Origin: an uncultured Clostridia bacterium
GTDB lineage: Bacteria > Bacillota > Clostridia > Christensenellales > Borkfalkiaceae
Assembly: GCA_947630775.1 (NCBI GenBank)
Contig: CANRIY010000010.1
Span: forward strand, 1-23,343
Reading direction: 5' to 3'
DNA: 23,343 nt
Positions 15,563 through 23,343 of the stretch are shown here, piece after piece. Each line of letters begins with the position of its first letter. Position 1 is the stretch's first letter. The notes beneath the pieces were generated by a model. The model saw only the letters and a list, made by a program, of their open reading frames with translations, had not been told where the DNA came from and made no database searches. The translations under genes were made by a program, and so were the position numbers.

Positions 15563-18433
15563 ATGAAAATAAGGGGGAAAATTTTTTTCGCTTTGGCAGT
15601 ATGCGCAATGTTCTTGATGAGCGTCGTTTCGCTCGCTGCCTGCGGCCTGTTTGGGTCGGCAAGTCAGAGTGACGAGCCGAAATACAAATTGAATTTTTAT
15701 GTCGACAGCGAGCTTTACGCCTCAGTCGAGGCCTCTTCGGGCAGTACTTTTGAACTGCCGGCAGAACCCACAAAAGATGGATATGTGTTCGGCGGATGGT
15801 ACTTCCGCGGAAATCATTGGGACGACAGCTTTGCGGACGCATGGTCGGATCCTGAAGTTTTTGAAGCGTGGACGAAGCGGGGAGACTATTTTCCTACAGA
15901 CGATCGAGGCACAATGCTTCCCTTCGAAGCGCTTGGATCCGACTATTACGTGAATCACAAATTGTATTCCGATCAATCCTTCTTCCCGCGCTGGCTGGAA
16001 ATTAACGCCGAGGAACGGCATTTCATGGTGCAATTTACCACGGGATATTCCACTTTGATCGGCTACGGGGAGACGTGGCCAGCCGAGAAAGAAATTCCGT
16101 ACGCGGACGGAGAAATGTATCGCGTACGGGTCGCTGGTGCCGGGGATTATGTGGATTGCTATTTGGACGGATGGTATCTCGATTCCGCTTTGCAGACAAA
16201 GTGGGATCCCGAGACGCCCGTCACGAAGGATATCTTCCTTTTTCCAAAGTGGCTTGAAGCGGCGTCCCTCACGGAGTGCGACATTCTCGCCGCCGAGGGA
16301 TTCGAGATAAACGGCACGACGCTCGACATGACGTGCCCCTACGAAACGACTTCCCTAAATCCCGCTTCCTTCCTCACGTTGAGCCCCTTCGCAACGTGGA
16401 AGGCGACAAAGGAAGAGGAGGGAGGCGACCCCTTGTACAGCGTTCGCCTCGAAGAAGGAGATAATACCTTTTATCTTCACATAACGTCCGGGAGCGGAAC
16501 GGTCACAAAGACATACACGGTGAACGTCTATCGCCAAAAGAAATTTTGGGTGTCTTATGGGTATTACGACATCACCCACGGTTGCACGATAAGGCGGTAT
16601 GGCGGGATCGAAGAACAATACGTCGACGACGGGGCGCCCGCTCCGCGACCCGAACTCGTGAACCCGGAAGGATATACCTTCCTCGGGTGGCGGCTTGCGA
16701 CAGACGGGAAGCCCGGCGATACCGAATACGATTGGAATACGCCCATCCAAAACTCTACGCAACTGTATGCAATATACGAGGCGAACCCGTACACCATCAC
16801 CTATCTCGACAGCAAAGACCATGCGAAGCTCGGCGCACAGACCGTCCACTATGGCGACGAAAATGTCGAACTTCTCACTTTCAGCAAGGACGGCTACCGC
16901 TTTGGTGGCAGCTATACACTGGAGGAGGGCGATTATTTCTCGAACGACAACGGGAAAGTGAGGGAGTGGCATTGGGCAGAAGATTTCACGCTCTATGTGA
17001 CTTTCATCGCCTATACTTACAAGGTGAGCTATTACGGCTTGGAGGATGGCTCTCATACGAATGCAGATTCCTACACCTTCGATACGCCCTTCGACCTCGC
17101 CGACGCCGAACGCTACGGATATGCCTTTCTCGGCTGGTACGATGCCGAAACGGACGGCAACAGGGTGACGCGGCTCGGAGACATCGCACATGATATGAAA
17201 TTGTGGGCGAGATGGGAGCTTTGCAACGTATATCTGCGTACCCCGGACGATTTGCTGGCGATGGGGCCGATCTACCATTATATCCTCGCAAATGACATCG
17301 ATCTGGAGGGTGCGGCATGGACGCCTGTCGGAACGACGGAAAAACCCTACACCGGGACCTTCGACGGACAAGGGCACGCAATCAAGAACTTCACGATCAC
17401 GGAGCTCTCGTCCCGTATCGGATTATTCGGAGAGAATGCGGGGGTCATCCGGAATTTAGGCGTCGAGGACATTCGGATCAATTGGGACAAATACAGCCCC
17501 TGGAAGGACAGCAGTGAAGACCGCCTCAATGCAGGCGGACTCGTGGGATACAACCGGGAGAACGGCTTGATTGAAAATTGCCATACGATGGGATCGATCA
17601 AAATCACGCTCCGCTCGCAACAAGTGTCGGGATGGCCCACAAGCAATGCCGTACATGTAGGAGGGCTTGTGGGATATAACGACGGAACAATCGGACGGTG
17701 TTATTCGTCATGTTCCGTGTCCGGTTATTCGAAAAACGGTACAAACAATAATTACGCAGGCGGAAGCGCAGGGGGGTTTGCGGGAGTCAACCGCGGAACG
17801 ATCGAAAACTGCTACGCCACGGGAAAGGTATTTGTTTCCGGATATGTCAACACAAACAACCAATGGGCAGGGCAGTGTGACATCAGTGCGGGCGGATTTT
17901 CGGGCTCTGCCGCCGCAGGATCGGTCATAAAAAACTGCTACGCGACGGGAAACGTTTCCTGTAACGGTACGTGCGGCGCCTCCAAAGCAAGGGAATCCCT
18001 CCTTTTTGTGCAGATTGGCGGTTTTGCCGGGTGGGCGTCGGAAGGGAGCGACGGCAAGGCGGGAGCGATATTCGAAAATTGCGTTGCCTTCGGAAACTTG
18101 AACTCCTATCTGAACTCTCAAGCGTCATCCAACGCATCATCGAAAGCAATCTATAAGCACGGCGGCTTCCTCGGAGAGGGTGATACAGGCGTTACTGTAA
18201 AAAACTGTTACGTTCCGGACGCGCAATCGATCGTGCAGTCACACCAGGCATACAAGTTCACCGGCACGGAAAACACAATGGGCTCGAAGAAAAGTCTTGA
18301 AGAGATAAAGACTGTCTCCTTCTTCGTGGATACGCTCGGATGGAGCGATGAGGTGTGGGAGATGACCGAAGGCTCTTTCCCTGTCTTAAAGGTAAAGATT
18401 TCCGCCGAGGGCGGCGGGCTCGCTACAGAATAG
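15563..18433 (+). CDS. Surface lipoprotein with InlB-type B-repeats and GLUG repeats
   Basis: 956 residues. The start at ATG 15563 is preferred because AAGGAG (15548-15553) is 9 bases upstream and a clean lipoprotein signal follows: MKIRGK, hydrophobic core, lipobox LAAC with C27. The mature protein has several Listeria-Bacteroides (InlB B) repeats, e.g. KLNFYVDSELYASV...GYVFGGWY, GYTFLGWRLATDG, YGYAFLGWYDAETDG, a cadherin-like beta-sandwich stretch (about 230-325), and from about 554 a region opened by TFDGQGHAIKNF with six GLUG-type units (GGLVGYN..., GGFAGVNRGTIENCYATG..., GGFSGS..., GGFLGEG...). Such proteins are membrane-anchored and exposed, and are thought to act in adhesion or matrix building. 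No sortase signal is seen. It has its own promoter; no terminator separates it from the NACHT gene 54 bases on. Confidence 0.88.
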   Translation: MKIRGKIFFALAVCAMFLMSVVSLAACGLFGSASQSDEPKYKLNFYVDSELYASVEASSGSTFELPAEPTKDGYVFGGWYFRGNHWDDSFADAWSDPEVFEAWTKRGDYFPTDDRGTMLPFEALGSDYYVNHKLYSDQSFFPRWLEINAEERHFMVQFTTGYSTLIGYGETWPAEKEIPYADGEMYRVRVAGAGDYVDCYLDGWYLDSALQTKWDPETPVTKDIFLFPKWLEAASLTECDILAAEGFEINGTTLDMTCPYETTSLNPASFLTLSPFATWKATKEEEGGDPLYSVRLEEGDNTFYLHITSGSGTVTKTYTVNVYRQKKFWVSYGYYDITHGCTIRRYGGIEEQYVDDGAPAPRPELVNPEGYTFLGWRLATDGKPGDTEYDWNTPIQNSTQLYAIYEANPYTITYLDSKDHAKLGAQTVHYGDENVELLTFSKDGYRFGGSYTLEEGDYFSNDNGKVREWHWAEDFTLYVTFIAYTYKVSYYGLEDGSHTNADSYTFDTPFDLADAERYGYAFLGWYDAETDGNRVTRLGDIAHDMKLWARWELCNVYLRTPDDLLAMGPIYHYILANDIDLEGAAWTPVGTTEKPYTGTFDGQGHAIKNFTITELSSRIGLFGENAGVIRNLGVEDIRINWDKYSPWKDSSEDRLNAGGLVGYNRENGLIENCHTMGSIKITLRSQQVSGWPTSNAVHVGGLVGYNDGTIGRCYSSCSVSGYSKNGTNNNYAGGSAGGFAGVNRGTIENCYATGKVFVSGYVNTNNQWAGQCDISAGGFSGSAAAGSVIKNCYATGNVSCNGTCGASKARESLLFVQIGGFAGWASEGSDGKAGAIFENCVAFGNLNSYLNSQASSNASSKAIYKHGGFLGEGDTGVTVKNCYVPDAQSIVQSHQAYKFTGTENTMGSKKSLEEIKTVSFFVDTLGWSDEVWEMTEGSFPVLKVKISAEGGGLATE

Positions 18434-18487
18434 CCGTACTGATATCCGCACCGCAAAATATTAGAAATAAATACAGGAGAAGAAGAT

Positions 18488-21400
18488 ATGAAAGCTCTTT
18501 ATGGACTTGTCTTTTTTGCTACGGGATGGGGCCCTACAAAAGGAGGGATCAATTCTTTTAATTTTGACTTATGCCGTGCTCTGGGCAAACAATCGGAAAG
18601 CAGAGCCACGAAAGTTTTTTGTATTTGTCCCGGAACAACAACAGAGGAAGAAAAAAGGGAGGCGGATCTTCAGAGCGTCAGCTTAATTGATGTTGATGAA
18701 GGGGATTTTGATAATTGTAGGTTTGATAAGATCCTTTCCGAACAAATTGTATCGGAATGCGAAAAAATATTTTGGTTTGGGCACGACGTCATTACGGCAA
18801 AACAGGCATTTGCCTGCAGAGACAAATATCGGGATACCGGCAAGGCCGTTATTTTTCATCATATGAATTATGGCGAGTACTATGCGATCGGTGCGCCTGA
18901 AAGAACGGCAAGGGGCGAGCATAAAGAAAGCGAGCAAAGGCAAGTCTTCCAAAATGCCGACTATGCGGTCGCAGTGGGGCCCAAACTCTTTACATCATTA
19001 AGCGATCTTACAACGCAATCGGGCTCTCGGGCAGAGTGTATGCAGGTCATTCCGGGATTGGCGGATATCACGCCGATCGAAAAGGAAATGAACAAAAAGG
19101 TCATTCTTTTTACAGGACGGCTCGAAAAAGATAACGATCCGATCAAGCAATATTTAACCACGATATACGCTGTAAGCGATCTATTCAAAAACAAGGATAC
19201 ATCTTTAGGGAAGAGCGAACTGAAACTTTATGGACTCGATGAAGGCTCACCGGAGGAATTGAACGCAAAAATTGAAGAGTTGAAAGGGGAAGCAACCAAT
19301 CGCGCGGGGTGCGCGGTACCGATTAAACCGTTAGAATATACTTCAGACAGAGAAAAGCTCTTTGAAGAGGTGCGAAAAAGTTCCATCGTCATAATGCCTT
19401 CGATCAGTGAAGGGTTTGGGCTTGCAGGTTTTGAGGGCATCGCGGCGGGCGTCCCGACCGTTATATCCAAAAACAGCGGCCTCTATGAATTCTTAAAGTC
19501 CGAACATCTTGATTGTTATGTTTCAGGGATAGAAGTCGTAGGCGGCGATCGTTGGGAAACGCCCGGGGATCAAGATGTAGAAAACGTTTATCAGGCGTTT
19601 AAGGAGATTTTAAGGGACTATGCCCCGTTCAAACAGAACGCTCTGCTGTTACGGCAAAAGATTTTGGAATCAGGTTATACCTGGGAAAGAACGGCATCGG
19701 ATATTTTAGATTTCTTAAAGATATTCAAATTCAATTCTATTGCAAGGCTTTTGTGCGGCGTCATTCGCCCTGAAATATACAAGAAATATCCGGCTCTGAT
19801 TGCGGAAACCGCAAACAGATTTGAAGATGAGTTTGCACAAAGCGTCGCAGAGGAGCTCAAAACAGACAAAAATTCTGTTTTATCGATAAAAGCAGAAAAA
19901 TTTTCCGATATCCCGTATTCTATCCTATCTGCAGCGGCCGGCAAATTAAGGATGCCTTTTCGGTCTCGGGGAAAAATACGCAAATTGGTTTGCGGCCTCT
20001 TATCGCGGTATTGCACAGCGGTGACCGATGCACTGAAAAGGATAGATGAAACCGATACAGGGTTCCGCGGTCTGTTTATAACGGATCAGCAGTCGGACAT
20101 ATTGAAATCTGCAGATTTAGGCGACGAGTCTGTTAAAATTCTTCTTCATGACGATTACAAATTCCATGAAGACATAATTCATATATTGGAGGAGGGGAAT
20201 ATAAACGCGGTATTATCCGGGCAGGATCTCGAAGTGTTAAAGACATACCATAAAGAATTGAAGAAGACATATGATGTTTTGAATTTTGAGGGGTTATCGG
20301 TAATGGTTTCGGCGGGAGCGCAAAATATCCCCCTGGACCAGGTTTATGCTTCAATGAGCCTGAAATCCGATAGCAATGAATTGGATTTTGCTTTTGATTT
20401 TGATTTCGATTTTGACTCGGACGGCATGCCGATGTTACGGCCGAGAGACGATGCCGGCATGCCTTTGACAGACCGTTACAAGCGCATCATTATCAAGGGG
20501 GATCCGGGTTCGGGCAAATCTACCTACTTAAAGAAACAGTTAATAACTTTTTGTGATTCCGATAGGAAACGGATGTGTGTTTTCCTGAAAGTGTCGGAAT
20601 TTACAAAATGGATCTCCGAAGACAGAGAGCGCCCGGACCGGTTATCGGAATATGTACACCATGTGCTGTCCACGGCCAATGATTTTTGCAGAGAGCACAA
20701 CGCAGAACTGATCGCGGTGTATGATAAACTCAAAGAAAACGGGGGGATCGCTTATTTTATTGATGGTCTGGATGAGGTGCAGGATTCTGAGCAAAAAAAG
20801 AGTATCAATCAGAAAATTACCGAATTCGTCAAGGAAGCGGAAACTTGCAAGTATATCTTGACCTCGAGAAAAGTCGGATTGAATGAAGAAATTTTCAAGT
20901 CGATGCAATTCCGTATCGAGGAAATCGCACCGTTGTCTCAAGAGTCGATCGAGGAATACATACAAAAATGGTATGATGTTGTAGGACAAATTCTCGGTGA
21001 GTCACAAGAAGTTTGCCGGCAGCGTGCAAAGGACCTGATCATGTCGATCCGTTCCGAGAGTAAATCCCAGCTGTTAAATCTTGCCGGGAACCCTTTACTG
21101 TTGTCGATCATTGTCATTTTGCACCATCACGGGATCGATCCGCCCACCAACAGGGCAATGTTGTATGGCGAAATCACAAAGACGCTGCTTATCACTTGGA
21201 TGAAAAGAAGGAATTTTGAAATCAAATATCCCGTGGATCATCTGAATAACTTCTTTAGCAGGGTAGCATTTGAAATTGTTACGAACAACTACAGTTCAAT
21301 GACTATCCCGGAGTCCAAACTGAAGGCTATGTATGCAAAATATTTACACGAAAGAATCGAAGGAGACGACGAGAATGACGAGGCTAAAGTCGATAGTTTC

Positions 21401-23044
21401 ATCCGGTACATTAGCGATGATGCAGGAATTTTATCTCCCCAAGGCTTTTTGAAAAATGAGCAATTATACGGCTTTTTAATGCATAGACAGATAGCAGAGT
21501 ACTATGCCGCCCTGGAATTGGAAAATGCACTCGAACTCGAGAGAATCGATTTTTCGTCTATTATCAACGAATCAAAATGGACGGAGGTTTCGATCCTGTT
21601 GGGCGGGTATATGAGCATGCAGGGCGAGGCAGGGCAAAACAGAGTTAACAATAAATATATCCGGAGGCTTTTTAAGACGGAATCAAAGCCGATCAAAGAT
21701 CTTAAATATAATATTTTGCTTGTGTTGAAATGGATCTCCAACAGCACTTTTATCAACAAAGAGAACTTGGGTGCCCTATTAAAAGAGTTGGAGGAGATAT
21801 TCAAATCTTCAAACCGTTATAGAGTATTGCAGTTCTGTGACGATATCATCAGCGCCCTTGTGAATAGCCAATTCAAAAAACAAATTTGCAAGTGTTTCGC
21901 GAATTTGATAGATGAGGGCGAGTTTATCCAAGTGCGCAACGTCAGCGTAGTGATCGATGCGTTATTAAAAAACGGAGGTTTGTACAGGGACATCATAGAG
22001 GAACTGACGGAGGATAGGATCATAAACTGCCTCAAGCAACTGATCGAGCATAAAGATTTTTATATGTTGCAAAGGCCAAGCGGGTGTTATCACACGCTGT
22101 TTATGAATTATTTTATTCAATGTGTCAATGCGAACTATGGATCATCTAAGGGTACGGATAAAGAAGAGATATGGAAAGACTATACATACGTATATTCAAA
22201 AGCCGTATCCAATTCGTATGATGGCAATTCGAATAGTTTGATCGCTATGTTAGAACAGGCAAATAAAAATTTCAGCAATTCAGAAATTTTAAGCGAATAC
22301 ATTCATTCGTTAGTGCTGTACGTGATCGTATTCGATATTATAAGAAGACCTGAAAACGTGGCGGATAAAGAATTTTTTGGAAATGGCGGGGACTGGGGCT
22401 GCGGAGCGTTGATCGAGTCGGCAAGCCGTTTGATTGACGATGAATCCTCTCTCGGCGAACCTTGTTCAACTTATGTGAAAAAAGGCATAGTACGAGTCTT
22501 CCACAAAAAAGATGAAAATGGGCATAAGCTAACAGTATTTTTCTATAACAGAACGACACAACAATTAGAGAAATATGTCCTATTCCTGAAAAAAGAGTTT
22601 TGCTTGGAGGATCTTGCAAGCCAAACAGATGCCGGTTTCCCCCTTACGGTTTACCAGTGTTTGGATCAATTGTCTCATATAGAAATGCCGCAAGAAAAAT
22701 TGTCGGAACTGTTTAATGATGCCTACGATCAAGGCAAATTGCTCACAGGAGAGGATTGGCATCAATCGATATTAGAAAAGATGAGTGCCGACAATGAAGC
22801 GTTTTATAAAAATTACAACACCTTAAAAACATGGGTCAGGTTTGACGGCAAAAAAACAAATCCCGCCATCCTGAAAGGAGAGATGAAAACATATTATAAA
22901 TATTTTGCCCAACAACGCGATAAGATCTCACCTTCGGAAATGAAGAGACTGATAAGCCTTTACAAAAAAGAAGACGATGAAGAACATAAGAATATCATTT
23001 ATGAGATCCTGTATGATCTTTTGTCCAATGAGCGTGAAATTTAG
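18488..23044 (+). CDS. Glycosyltransferase (GT4-like) / NACHT STAND NTPase fusion
   Basis: 1518 residues. Residues 1 to about 415 look like a retaining GT4 glycosyltransferase: Gly-rich GWGPTKGGINSF, FTGRLEKDNDP, and the EX7E motif (E308, E316 in SEGFGLAGFE) before AAGVPTVISKNSGLYE. A helical linker (about 415-645) ends in an alternating Asp/Phe run. A NACHT NTPase follows: LDQVYASM lead-in, Walker A GDPGSGKST (671-679, K677), Walker B FIDGLDE (D759-E763), sensor LTSRK (R794), LAGNPLLLSIIVILHHHG, and FLMHRQIAEYYAALE near 995. The C-terminal 500 residues are helical and unrecognised, probably the sensor. NACHT proteins are signal-activated switches, many of them anti-phage; here the glycosyltransferase is in the place usually held by the effector. 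No membrane helix is clear. AGGAGA precedes the start. Confidence 0.87.
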   Translation: MKALYGLVFFATGWGPTKGGINSFNFDLCRALGKQSESRATKVFCICPGTTTEEEKREADLQSVSLIDVDEGDFDNCRFDKILSEQIVSECEKIFWFGHDVITAKQAFACRDKYRDTGKAVIFHHMNYGEYYAIGAPERTARGEHKESEQRQVFQNADYAVAVGPKLFTSLSDLTTQSGSRAECMQVIPGLADITPIEKEMNKKVILFTGRLEKDNDPIKQYLTTIYAVSDLFKNKDTSLGKSELKLYGLDEGSPEELNAKIEELKGEATNRAGCAVPIKPLEYTSDREKLFEEVRKSSIVIMPSISEGFGLAGFEGIAAGVPTVISKNSGLYEFLKSEHLDCYVSGIEVVGGDRWETPGDQDVENVYQAFKEILRDYAPFKQNALLLRQKILESGYTWERTASDILDFLKIFKFNSIARLLCGVIRPEIYKKYPALIAETANRFEDEFAQSVAEELKTDKNSVLSIKAEKFSDIPYSILSAAAGKLRMPFRSRGKIRKLVCGLLSRYCTAVTDALKRIDETDTGFRGLFITDQQSDILKSADLGDESVKILLHDDYKFHEDIIHILEEGNINAVLSGQDLEVLKTYHKELKKTYDVLNFEGLSVMVSAGAQNIPLDQVYASMSLKSDSNELDFAFDFDFDFDSDGMPMLRPRDDAGMPLTDRYKRIIIKGDPGSGKSTYLKKQLITFCDSDRKRMCVFLKVSEFTKWISEDRERPDRLSEYVHHVLSTANDFCREHNAELIAVYDKLKENGGIAYFIDGLDEVQDSEQKKSINQKITEFVKEAETCKYILTSRKVGLNEEIFKSMQFRIEEIAPLSQESIEEYIQKWYDVVGQILGESQEVCRQRAKDLIMSIRSESKSQLLNLAGNPLLLSIIVILHHHGIDPPTNRAMLYGEITKTLLITWMKRRNFEIKYPVDHLNNFFSRVAFEIVTNNYSSMTIPESKLKAMYAKYLHERIEGDDENDEAKVDSFIRYISDDAGILSPQGFLKNEQLYGFLMHRQIAEYYAALELENALELERIDFSSIINESKWTEVSILLGGYMSMQGEAGQNRVNNKYIRRLFKTESKPIKDLKYNILLVLKWISNSTFINKENLGALLKELEEIFKSSNRYRVLQFCDDIISALVNSQFKKQICKCFANLIDEGEFIQVRNVSVVIDALLKNGGLYRDIIEELTEDRIINCLKQLIEHKDFYMLQRPSGCYHTLFMNYFIQCVNANYGSSKGTDKEEIWKDYTYVYSKAVSNSYDGNSNSLIAMLEQANKNFSNSEILSEYIHSLVLYVIVFDIIRRPENVADKEFFGNGGDWGCGALIESASRLIDDESSLGEPCSTYVKKGIVRVFHKKDENGHKLTVFFYNRTTQQLEKYVLFLKKEFCLEDLASQTDAGFPLTVYQCLDQLSHIEMPQEKLSELFNDAYDQGKLLTGEDWHQSILEKMSADNEAFYKNYNTLKTWVRFDGKKTNPAILKGEMKTYYKYFAQQRDKISPSEMKRLISLYKKEDDEEHKNIIYEILYDLLSNEREI
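20384..20416 (+). repeat. Short hexamer repeat (GATTTT) coding an Asp-Phe run
   Basis: Near-perfect GAT-TTT units code alternating D and F (residues 633-643) in the linker just before the NACHT domain. Slippage by whole units would keep the frame, so the linker length could vary between strains. Confidence 0.6.
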
Positions 23045-23214
23045 CCGTACCGCGGGAATTCGTTTTTAACGATTTTTTAGGCGAAACCACCGAATTTATA
23101 TTATTTTCGGCTTGTAATCTTTGAAGCCCGAAATGATCTATCGCAGATTCTAAACGAAGAGGAAAGTGTGCCGCTTCCCAAATTATTACGGGCTCACATG
23201 CAATTTCCAAAACA
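23045..23214. other. Non-coding AT-rich stretch after the NACHT gene
   Basis: I see no gene with a ribosome binding site here on either strand. There is only a weak 5-bp hairpin (CCGAA 23090-23094 with TTCGG 23106-23110). The stretch probably holds the 3' untranslated region of the NACHT gene. Confidence 0.5.
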
Positions 23215-23246
23215 AAAAACCTGACCAGTGTTCGGATCAGGTTTTT
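23215..23246. terminator. Bidirectional rho-independent terminator
   Basis: AAAAACCTGA (23215-23224) is a perfect inverted copy of TCAGGTTTTT (23237-23246) with a 12-base loop, in which CC and GG can add two more pairs. Flanked by A-run and T-run, it can act on both strands: for the NACHT gene on + and for the tRNA-like sequence on -. Confidence 0.85.
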
Positions 23247-23248
23247 AT

Positions 23249-23292
23249 TGGCTGGGGTAGCTGGATTAGGCCAACGAATGACGGAGTCAGAG
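23249..23292 (-). pseudogene. tRNA-Gln 3'-half remnant (anticodon CTG)
   Basis: Read on the minus strand, this is CTCTGAC-TCCGT (anticodon loop and 3' stem), CATTC, GTTGG-CCTAAT-CCAGC (T arm) and CTACCCC-A-GCCA (acceptor end with encoded CCA). It matches the 3' half of Bacillus-type tRNA-Gln, but the T-loop TTCGAAT is replaced by CCTAAT, and the bases beyond the anticodon loop do not pair with the stem or form a D arm. So it is not a working tRNA. A 3' tRNA fragment next to accessory genes is typical of an integration (att) site, but no integrase is in view. Confidence 0.6.
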
Positions 23293-23343
23293 GCAAATCG
23301 TTCACCTTGAAAAATCCCATATCTTGTGGTTTGATATTCTGCG

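Noticed and set aside
16355..17377. 340-codon open frame on the minus strand inside the lipoprotein gene
   Set aside because: The + strand shows a clear lipobox, B-repeats and GLUG motifs; the opposite frame has low-complexity, unrelated content.
1..23343. CRISPR array, transposase or integrase
   Set aside because: No spaced identical repeats of CRISPR type and no transposase or recombinase motif were found in any frame read; the repeats present are protein-coding Sel1, pentapeptide, B-repeat and GLUG units.
23249..23343. A complete, working tRNA-Gln gene on the minus strand
   Set aside because: The 5' half (acceptor strand, D arm, 5' anticodon stem) cannot be made from the bases beyond the anticodon loop, and the T-loop is changed.

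Overview
The window looks like a chromosomal segment of a Bacillota bacterium, probably an uncultured gut-type member of Clostridia. The evidence is an HslU of the HslUV protease, a clostridial-type histidyl-tRNA synthetase with Cys-rich inserts, strong AGGAGG-like ribosome binding sites, sigma-A-type promoters and a B. subtilis-like tRNA-Gln remnant. The genus cannot be read from the sequence.

Left part (1-4.7 kb, GC-rich): the 3' end of hslU, a TIR-domain protein with 14 Sel1-like repeats, hisS and a thioredoxin lie head to tail on the + strand. They are tightly spaced and end at a rho-independent terminator at about 4654-4682. The TIR-Sel1 gene is an accessory gene sitting inside a housekeeping cluster.

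Central part (4.8-15.1 kb, visibly AT-richer): a strong promoter (TTGACG-17-TACAAT) followed by a leader hairpin drives five tightly packed genes. Their order is ATP-grasp/radical SAM fusion (A1), large pentapeptide-repeat protein (P), TIR/SAM-methyltransferase fusion (T1), second ATP-grasp/radical SAM fusion (A2), second TIR/methyltransferase fusion (T2). A1 and A2 are paralogues, as are T1 and T2. No named system that I know has this set of parts. I regard it as the best candidate in the window for an undescribed system: two ligase/radical enzymes and two TIR methyltransferases around a repeat-rich protein that may be scaffold or substrate. Its function (conflict/defence, small-molecule or peptide modification, signalling) cannot be decided from sequence alone.

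Right part (15.1-23.3 kb): a 440-bp gap holds a GC-rich hairpin, a candidate small RNA with its own promoter and terminator, a perfect dyad and a promoter. Next come a surface lipoprotein with InlB-type B-repeats and GLUG motifs, and a 1518-residue fusion of a GT4-type glycosyltransferase with a NACHT STAND NTPase, an architecture that suggests defence or sensing. The window closes with a bidirectional terminator and the 3' part of a tRNA-Gln on the minus strand, which may be an old integration site. With three TIR proteins, a NACHT protein and the novel operon, the segment resembles a defence or conflict island beside core genes. No integrase, transposase or CRISPR array is visible.
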